A stretch of DNA of 64,000 bases from Comamonas sp. KCTC 72670 (GTDB lineage Bacteria > Myxococcota > Myxococcia > Myxococcales > Myxococcaceae): assembly GCA_014656495.1 (NCBI GenBank), contig BNCN01000003.1:496001-560000 (forward strand), written 5' to 3'. Below, piece by piece: positions 8,056 through 15,700 of the stretch. The notes beneath the pieces were generated by a model, which made no database searches, was not told the origin of the DNA, and saw only the letters and a program-made list of their open reading frames with translations. The stretch's first letter is position 1; each line of letters starts with the position of its first letter. The position numbers and the translations under genes are program-made.

Positions 8056-11000
8056 ATGAAGAGACGTCATGGGGCGCCCCTGCGCCCCTGGGGCTTGCTC
8101 ACAGCCCTGTTCATCCTCGCGTGTGGTACCGAGCAGGCCCCGGAGACCGGGCCGGAGTCCGCGGCGCAGCTGGCCGCGCCGTTGGGGCTCGCCACGGTGA
8201 GCACCTGTGACGCGGCGCAGGTCGCGTGGGACCACGACACGACGCGGCCCGACGAACAGAAGGCCTGCGCGGGGCCCTGGGAGTACCAGGCCTACGTGCG
8301 GCCCTGCTACGCGGAGGCGACCTCCAGCGCGTGCCCCCGCATCGGGTGGGTGCAGAAGGAGTGCATCTACTACCAGGCCTGCCGGCACCCCTCGTTCGGG
8401 CTGGAGCGCACCGCCACCGTGACGCGCAACGTGACGGTGACGGGGTGGAAGTTCGAGACCATCGAGTGCATGCCCGGCTGGGGGTGCAACCGCGTCATCG
8501 AGTACGAATATGACAACCGGTACGACTGCCACTCGGCGGTGGAGACCGTGCGGGACCAGGAGCCCGGCGGCTGGGGCCAGAACGTCTATGCGACGGTGAG
8601 CGAGGGCGAGCTCGTCTCCCAGCCGGGGACCTCCGGCCCCTTCACCCAGGCCTGCACCATCACGCTCTACGACGTCCCCATCTTCCACGAGCGGGCCGAA
8701 GCCCCCTGCCCCGAGTCCCACCGCGCCCAATGTGACAGCGACATCCCCATCCACGGCGCGTGTCGGGACGTCACGCATGGAAACGCGCCCACGGAGAGCG
8801 AGTGCGGGCTCGCGAATGGTGGCGCGACCCGGCTGTCCGCCCAGGGCCTGTCCTTGAACAGCCTGAAGAGCACCTTCGATGCCGCGGCGGCCATCGACCT
8901 GACGCCCACGTGCACCACCTGCGACGACCTGCCCATGCAGACCCCCGCCGATGTGAACGGGAAGTTCCAGTGCCTCCAGGCGCGAGTGAACCAGCTCCGG
9001 AGCGCCGGCCCGTCGGTGGAGCTCCAGACGGCCGCCGCGCAGCTCCGCCGGCTCATCGAGGTGAAGGGCCACCTGCTGCCTCCGGCCCGGTGGGTCGCCG
9101 CGCGCAACTTCTACCGGAACCCGAACTACCAGTCCGCGTGCGGGAACACGCTGCAGCTCCCCGCCATCAGCCCCACCTGCGACGCGAGCATCGTCCATGA
9201 CCGCGCGGACCTCCTGGGCGTGTGCCACCCGTTGACGCTCGACCACGTGGACCCGGCCGTCACCCGGAAGCTCCTGGCCAGCTGCCTGGAGTTCATCGAC
9301 ACCGTGACGGTGGACCCCCTCTGCGGCCTGCAGCCGTACGCCGAGCCCTACCGAGACGTCTCCCTCACGCTGTTGAAGAAGGTGCTGGCGGCCCCCTCCG
9401 GGCCCAGCGGCACGGAGCGGCAGCAGCAGCTGGCGGCCAACCTGGAGGCCATCGAGGCCTGGCGGCAGCGCGCGTTCGACCGGCTCTACGGGTCGGATGA
9501 CTACCGGGACGTGGACCCGCGGTTCTGGGAGGAGCTGAGCGGGTTGATGGGCGCGTTCTGGAAGGGCGCCTACGACAGCGAGCAGCAGATTGGCTCGACG
9601 CTGACGCCCGCGGCCCTGGATGACCTGTCCGCGGCCTACATGAAGGTGGACCGGGACGTGCTGCTGGCCGCGTTCGAGGTCCAGGGCACCGTCGACTCCG
9701 CGCTCCTGCTGCCCATCATCAGCGATGCGTTCCGCGGCATGGTGGACCGGCTGCGCGTCGCCAGCGCCTCCCACGACCTGGGCTGCCGCTATCTGGCCTG
9801 CGCCGGGGGCACGCTGAACACGGAGGTCAGCGAGCTGTGGAAGCTGCTGAGCCGGCTGGATGACGCGGACGAACTCCAGGCCGCGCTCAACGGCGCCACG
9901 AAGGTGCGCAGCGAGTGGAGGGCGGTGTTCCAGCGCATCGTGGACCAGCACGCGCGGTTGGACGGCGCCGCCAGCGACGTGCTCGCCGACTACCGGCCCA
10001 CCACCCTGGCGTTCATGCTGACGCGCGCTCCGGAGCAGATGCCCCAAATCGCGGTGGGCTTCACCCAGCTGGTGCACGAGGCCCGCATCCGCTCGGACAG
10101 CTATGCGGAGCACGGCCTGTTCGACTCCGTGGCGCGCAACGTCCTGCACCGGGGAATGAACACCAGCCCCGACGAGCAGCAGCTCCTCGACAGCGAGCTG
10201 GACCGCGTCCGCAACCAGCTCGGTCAGCGCGTGTCGGAGTACCAGTCCACCCGCGCGTCCCTCGTCCAGGGGCTGGTGCAGGACCTCCAGAACCAGCAGG
10301 TCCAGTCCGCGGGGATGGCCCGGATCATCTCCCAGGTGGAGCGCCTGCGGCTCTTGTCGGAGGACCTGGCCGGACTGCGCAACAACGTGGAGGTCGCCAA
10401 CGCCCGGCAGGGTGACTTCATGAAGGCCTTCGATGAACTGGTCGCCACCACGGACCTGAACCTGCAGGTCCAGCAGAGCACGGTGCCGCCCTTCAGCGTT
10501 CACGCCGGCAACGCCGTGTTCCCCGGCGGCAAGGCCTATCCCGGCGACCTGCTCTCCAACATGGCGGTCCGGCTGAGCGGCGCCTCGCCCTGGGTGCATC
10601 CGGTGCAGGCGGGCGACTTCGTCACGCTCGAGGTCACCGGCAAGTGGTCCCCCACGTGCGCCATGAGCCAGGGCACCTACCACCTGCCCAGCACGGGGGG
10701 CGCGATGGCCCCCATCCAGGTCACCCGGACGGAGCAGGGCCCCAGCGGACCGCAGACGGTCCCCGTCCTCACCGGACCGGAGGGCTTCATGCTCGACTAC
10801 CAGAACAGCGCGTTCCACGCGAAGTCGAAGCAGTCCGTCAAGGAGAACGGCTCCTACAAGAGCTTCAGCAGCGCCCAATCCCTCTGCGCTGGCGTCTCGG
10901 CCTCCGCGGGAACGCCGGGCGCGCTCGAGGCGGTCTACGGCGCCTCCGTGAAGGTCTACGCGAACGCCGAGACGTGCCGCCAGTGGGACAAGGGGACGCG

Positions 11001-12639
11001 CAGCTCGGACTCCGACATCGACGCGGACTCCGACGGCCAGGAGAGCCGGAGCGTCGCGGCCTTCACGACGGGCCTGCGCGTCCCCAACACGCCCTTCCCG
11101 CAGCTCCCCGCGGGCAGCCTCCTGCTCCTGGAGGTCGCCCGCCCCACGCCGCCCGCCCAGGCCATGCGGCTCCACGTCCGCAACATCCACGTGCTCCAGT
11201 CGCCCTACACCGCCATCGCGGTGGACCGCGACGCGGACCTGTACCTCGCTGTCAATGACCGCACCGGCTGCGGCACCATGCCGGTGGGCAACAGCCTGAC
11301 GGTGAACGTCAAGCACTCCCGGCCGCTCGCGCCGAGCCTCCAGCAGCTCGGACGCGCCATGGCCACGGTCCGGGCCCAGCTCCGCGACGCCTTCCCCGAC
11401 TATCTGCGTCAGGGACGCCTGCTGCCCCAGGACCTCTCCTCCCTGCGCAGCCAGGCCTTCGCGCAGCTCGCGACCGAGTGCGCCTGCAACGTCAACGACC
11501 CGTCGAAGATCCCCACGACGTTCAACGGCCTGTTCTCCGCGTGGCTCGAGCACGACCTGGCCACATTGCAGCGGCAGGTGGAGATTCGCGCGGTGATGCG
11601 GGAGCAGGCCCTGATGCTCCTGGACCTCAAGGCCCTCAAGGACGACCTGGCCATCGCGCAGGCCGAGGCGCGCTGGGTGCGGATGCTCCCCCTGTGGAAC
11701 CTCCGCCACCTGGATGGCTCGCGGCTGGACGCGCAGACGCGCACGGTCGTCACCACGCTGAACCAGTACCTCTACCCCATCATCCACCTGCGCTACCCGA
11801 GCGTCATCACCGCGCTGGCGAACGACGCGGCGTCGCGCGCCGACCTGCTGGAGCTGGTCAACATGGACTGGATGGGTCCCGCCCTGACGCGAGCCGAGCG
11901 CGTGCTCGATGTGGAGGCCGACATCCGCGACAAGCTCGCCGCGGCCCGGCTCCCCACCAACCCGCTGACGCCGAAGTACGTGGCGCTGACCTTCCCCCGT
12001 CCGGGCTACGCCGCACAAACGCCGTACCGGCAGGTCAGTGACTCGCGTTCCGCCCAGGTGTGGAACCACCTGCTCACCACGAACATCGCCTCGTTCACCG
12101 TCCTCCCCGAGGACTTCTACGCGGCCACGGGTGGCAACGCGCAGCTGCTCTGCCAGGAGGGAAGTCCCGTCATCCGCGCCATGGGCCTGTTCCTGCTGGT
12201 CAACGGCGTGGACGGTGGCGCGCTCAGTGGTGCGCTCGCCACGCGGCCGTACACCCGGATGGACTCGCAGCTCTCCTTCCCCACCTTGTCGGGCCTGGAG
12301 AGCTACCGGCAGCTCAACGAGGAATGGCTGAGCGGCGGCATCCCCGTCACCTATGGCGGGCCGCTCGACGCCCTCAGCCACTTCAATCAGCACGCCCTGC
12401 CGCACCGTGCCGGAAACGGGCTGTCGCCGTTCACCCGGTTCGACATCAATGGCACGGTGCTGATGTCGCCCATCATCCCCGGTGAGTCCCCCATCATCGA
12501 TGTGGCCACGGAGCTCGTCCTCGTCTTCCAGGTCGAGCCCCGGCAGCTCGTCTCGCCCATGACGTGGATTCGCACCTGCCGCACCGCCACGTCGCTCACC
12601 GCCGGGGCGGAGCCCACCGCCGAGCTGAACCTCCACTGA
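8056..12639 (+). CDS. Very large lipoprotein of unknown function, upstream of RHS gene
   Basis: This predicts 1527 residues from the ATG at 8056, which has AGGAG 9 nt upstream. The N terminus is a lipoprotein signal: basic MKRRH, a hydrophobic stretch, then the lipobox LFILAC with C23 as the lipidated cysteine. Residues 40-240 are cysteine-rich (about 20 cysteines; CYAEATSSACPRIGW, CMPGWGCNRVIEYEYDN), suggesting a disulfide-stabilised exported domain. Long charged helical stretches follow (about residues 690-800). A beta-rich middle region and another alpha region complete it. I recognise no catalytic motif. The product should sit on the outer membrane. Its neighbour 92 bp downstream encodes an RHS/alpha-beta hydrolase protein, so a shared function (anchor, chaperone or receptor) is plausible but unproven. 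Confidence 0.8.
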   Translation: MKRRHGAPLRPWGLLTALFILACGTEQAPETGPESAAQLAAPLGLATVSTCDAAQVAWDHDTTRPDEQKACAGPWEYQAYVRPCYAEATSSACPRIGWVQKECIYYQACRHPSFGLERTATVTRNVTVTGWKFETIECMPGWGCNRVIEYEYDNRYDCHSAVETVRDQEPGGWGQNVYATVSEGELVSQPGTSGPFTQACTITLYDVPIFHERAEAPCPESHRAQCDSDIPIHGACRDVTHGNAPTESECGLANGGATRLSAQGLSLNSLKSTFDAAAAIDLTPTCTTCDDLPMQTPADVNGKFQCLQARVNQLRSAGPSVELQTAAAQLRRLIEVKGHLLPPARWVAARNFYRNPNYQSACGNTLQLPAISPTCDASIVHDRADLLGVCHPLTLDHVDPAVTRKLLASCLEFIDTVTVDPLCGLQPYAEPYRDVSLTLLKKVLAAPSGPSGTERQQQLAANLEAIEAWRQRAFDRLYGSDDYRDVDPRFWEELSGLMGAFWKGAYDSEQQIGSTLTPAALDDLSAAYMKVDRDVLLAAFEVQGTVDSALLLPIISDAFRGMVDRLRVASASHDLGCRYLACAGGTLNTEVSELWKLLSRLDDADELQAALNGATKVRSEWRAVFQRIVDQHARLDGAASDVLADYRPTTLAFMLTRAPEQMPQIAVGFTQLVHEARIRSDSYAEHGLFDSVARNVLHRGMNTSPDEQQLLDSELDRVRNQLGQRVSEYQSTRASLVQGLVQDLQNQQVQSAGMARIISQVERLRLLSEDLAGLRNNVEVANARQGDFMKAFDELVATTDLNLQVQQSTVPPFSVHAGNAVFPGGKAYPGDLLSNMAVRLSGASPWVHPVQAGDFVTLEVTGKWSPTCAMSQGTYHLPSTGGAMAPIQVTRTEQGPSGPQTVPVLTGPEGFMLDYQNSAFHAKSKQSVKENGSYKSFSSAQSLCAGVSASAGTPGALEAVYGASVKVYANAETCRQWDKGTRSSDSDIDADSDGQESRSVAAFTTGLRVPNTPFPQLPAGSLLLLEVARPTPPAQAMRLHVRNIHVLQSPYTAIAVDRDADLYLAVNDRTGCGTMPVGNSLTVNVKHSRPLAPSLQQLGRAMATVRAQLRDAFPDYLRQGRLLPQDLSSLRSQAFAQLATECACNVNDPSKIPTTFNGLFSAWLEHDLATLQRQVEIRAVMREQALMLLDLKALKDDLAIAQAEARWVRMLPLWNLRHLDGSRLDAQTRTVVTTLNQYLYPIIHLRYPSVITALANDAASRADLLELVNMDWMGPALTRAERVLDVEADIRDKLAAARLPTNPLTPKYVALTFPRPGYAAQTPYRQVSDSRSAQVWNHLLTTNIASFTVLPEDFYAATGGNAQLLCQEGSPVIRAMGLFLLVNGVDGGALSGALATRPYTRMDSQLSFPTLSGLESYRQLNEEWLSGGIPVTYGGPLDALSHFNQHALPHRAGNGLSPFTRFDINGTVLMSPIIPGESPIIDVATELVLVFQVEPRQLVSPMTWIRTCRTATSLTAGAEPTAELNLH

Positions 12640-12662
12640 CGGACCTGTCCTGGTGCGTCTCA

Positions 12663-12706
12663 CGGGGCGAGGGCCGGACAGCCGTCCGTCTCTCGCCCCG
12701 CTTTTT
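12663..12706 (+). terminator. Intrinsic terminator between lipoprotein and RHS genes
   Basis: A 9-bp stem pairs CGGGGCGAG (12663-12671) with CTCGCCCCG (12692-12700) and is followed by CTTTTTC. This is the most classical rho-independent terminator in the window. It lies 23 bp past the lipoprotein stop and ends 26 bp before the RHS start, so RHS expression would need read-through or a promoter overlapping it. Confidence 0.75.
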
Positions 12707-12731
12707 CTTCGCAGCCCCTTCGAGCCCTTCC

Positions 12732-15700
12732 GTGAAACTTCCGCGGCTTCTCACCGCTTCGCTGCTCTACGCCCTGTTGCAGGCGTCGCCGTCGCAGGCA
12801 CAGACCTCCACGTCCTTGGATGCCAAGGTTCAAGCCCCCGAGCTCAGCGCGCCTCAACGAGGCTCGCTCGCCGGACAGCTCGCCAGCGTCACGTTCGGTC
12901 CCGCGGATGTCAGCCGCGGCGCCTTCAGCCTCCCCTCCCCTTTCTCCTTTCCCACCGAGCGTGGCGCCGCGCTCGGGCGCTTCTTCCCCGTGTACTCACC
13001 CGACAGCGGGCTGTCGGAGTGGGGCGCCGGCTGGCAGAGCGCGCTGGCCTTCACACGGTGGCGCGCCAAGGGCAGCCACGACTATGTCACCGACGGACTC
13101 ACCGGCCCCTGGGGCCAGTTCGTCCCCGGTGATGACGGGTACTGGTATCCCAACGGCCTGTCCTCTCCCATCCGGCTCGAGCCGTTGACGGACACGCTCA
13201 TCGCCCATCTCGCGGATGGGAGCCGCTGGACGTTTGGCGGCGCCGGCCGCCGCGTCATCACCTCGCAAGGCACGTGGTCCTGGATGCTGGCCGAGGTCGT
13301 CACGGCGCATGGGCGCAAGACGCGCTTCGACTACGAGGCGAATGCCTCCGGCCGGCTGTTCCTCAAGATGGTGTCCTATGGCGGCGTCGGCGACGATTTC
13401 CAGCACCGGGTGGTGCTGGACTACGAACCGCTGGACCAACCCTTCCGCGACTTCCGCTCCGGGCAGGAGCTGACGTTGGACCGGCGGGTGACGACGGTGG
13501 TCGCCCAGAGCCGGCACGCGGTGACGGGCGCGTTCGAGGAGCGCTGGCGCCACGAGCTGACGTGGCAGGCGGAGGGCCTGGGGCCCGCGTTCCATCTCCA
13601 CTCCGTGCGCCAACGCTTTGCCTCGGGGCAGACGGCGCCTCCCACCGTCTACACGTACCATCTGGCCTCGGAGCACCTGGCGACGACGCAGCTCGAGCAC
13701 GTCCCGAAGCTGGACGCGCTCTTCCCGGCGTTCACCTCGGATGTCCTCCAACCCAACCGAGGCACGTTCGTCGACATCGACGAGGATGGCCGGCTCGACA
13801 TCGAGCACCACGCGGCCAACACGCTGCTGGTGCAGGGCGACGACGGCTTCACCCTCGAGCCCCTCCCGCCCAGGCCGCCCGATGCCGTCCTCGCGTGCCG
13901 AAATCCCCAGTCCACGTTCAACCAGCCCCGCAGCCTCGCGCAATTGCGCGGCGATGGTGACATCCAGGTCGTCAGCCTCCGCGCCTCAAGCCTGAGGACC
14001 CAGACGACGCTCACCGTCTGCAACCGGCCCGGACAGGCCCTGGGCACCCAGACGCTCACGGGAGACTGGGAGCTGGGGGCCAACGTCAAGCTGGTGGATC
14101 TGGACCGGGACCACCAGCCCGACCTGGTGCGGGTGGACAGCGGGAGCTACCGCATCCTCCCCAACACGAGCACCGCGTCCACGTTCTCCTTCGGCCCGCT
14201 GGTGCAGGGCACGCTGCAACCCACCATCTCCCCGAACAGCTCGTGGCTCCACGACTTCAACGGCGATGGCGTGCCCGACATCGTGTCCCGCTACAGCGGC
14301 GGCATCATGGTGTGGTTCGGCCTGGGCAACTTCACCTTCAAGCCACAAGGCCAGTCCTTCCAGGTGCGGACGCTGCTGGGCCAGACGCTCACGAACCTCT
14401 CGGACTTCCAGCTCAACTTCGTGGACACCAACCGGGATGGCTTGACGGACATCCTCCTGACGCGCGTCTCCAGCCCCGCCGCGCACCTGGTGGTCAACAC
14501 CGGAAGCCGCTTCCAGGAGGTCGCCGTCCCGGGCCTCGCCAGCTTGGGCACGCTCATCAGTCGCCCCGTGGTCGCCGACCTGTCGGGCAGCGGCGACGTC
14601 GAGGTGTCCTATACGCGCGTGGAGCAACTGGTGACGCGCGCGTACCGCCTGGCCATGGACACACCGGGCACAGCGCTGCTGCGCACGGCGGATGACGGCA
14701 AGGGCACGGTGCTGCGCTTCGACTATGCGCGAAGCACCGCCACCCCTGGGATGCGCCAGCGCCAATCCGTGCTGGCCGCACTGGAGGTGGCGTCATCGGG
14801 CCACGACGTCACGCGCTACACGTACGACTATCAGCACCCCACGTTTCACGCGCTGGGCCGCTTCCTCGTGGGCTTCGACGCCGTGACGCGGACAGCGCCC
14901 ACGAACGTCCATGACGTCACGTTCCTCAACGCGGACGCCTACGCGGGCGTGAAGCTGTCGGAGACACGCCGGGACGTCCACGAGACCGCCGTCCACGCGC
15001 TCGAGACCTGGCAGTACGAGGACTCCCTCTTTCATGGCGTCGCGTACAAACGGCTGAAGGCGTGGCTCCGGGGCTGGGCCTCGGACACGCCCGGCGTGCT
15101 ACCGCTCCAGGAGCGCACGGAGTACCTCGACTACGAAGCCGGACTCTGCCCCTCACGCGTCCGGCAGACGGGGGCACACGGCACGCTCCTTACGGAGACG
15201 ACGCGCGCCACCGTCCCGGGCTTCGGCCCCGCGCTGCACTGCCTGGAGTCGATGACCCGGCTGACCGGCACCCACGCGAATGCCACGTGGGACTTCGTCC
15301 ACGAATCTCACGTGGTCCGCAACAACGTGGGACTGACGACGGACGTCCTCAGCGTCGTGCCGGGCCACACGCAGACCGTTCAGCACACCGTGTACGACGC
15401 GGACTTCTACGTTCAGGAAATCTCGGCGCCCGGGAGGGGCGGAACCCGCTTCCGCTACCACCCGGGCACCCGGCTGCTGGACGAGGTCATTGCCCCGGAC
15501 GGCGTGGCCACCCGCGTGGGCCAGCGCCATCCCCTCACCGACGCCGTGCTGACGCTGGAGGTGGACCGGGGCGCCCAGACGTACTCCCGCTTCTATCGCT
15601 ACGACGCGCTGGAGCGGTTGGAGAAGGAATGGGATGACCTCGCGGGCTCGGAGACCCAACCCAAGCAGACGTACGCGTACCGGTTCGCCACGGGCATCGC

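Noticed and set aside
7915..12663. Open frame of over 1500 codons antisense to the large lipoprotein
   Set aside because: It mirrors the codon periodicity of the plus-strand gene in a high-GC genome; its product is Arg/Gly/Val/His-rich low complexity and lacks start signals and motifs.
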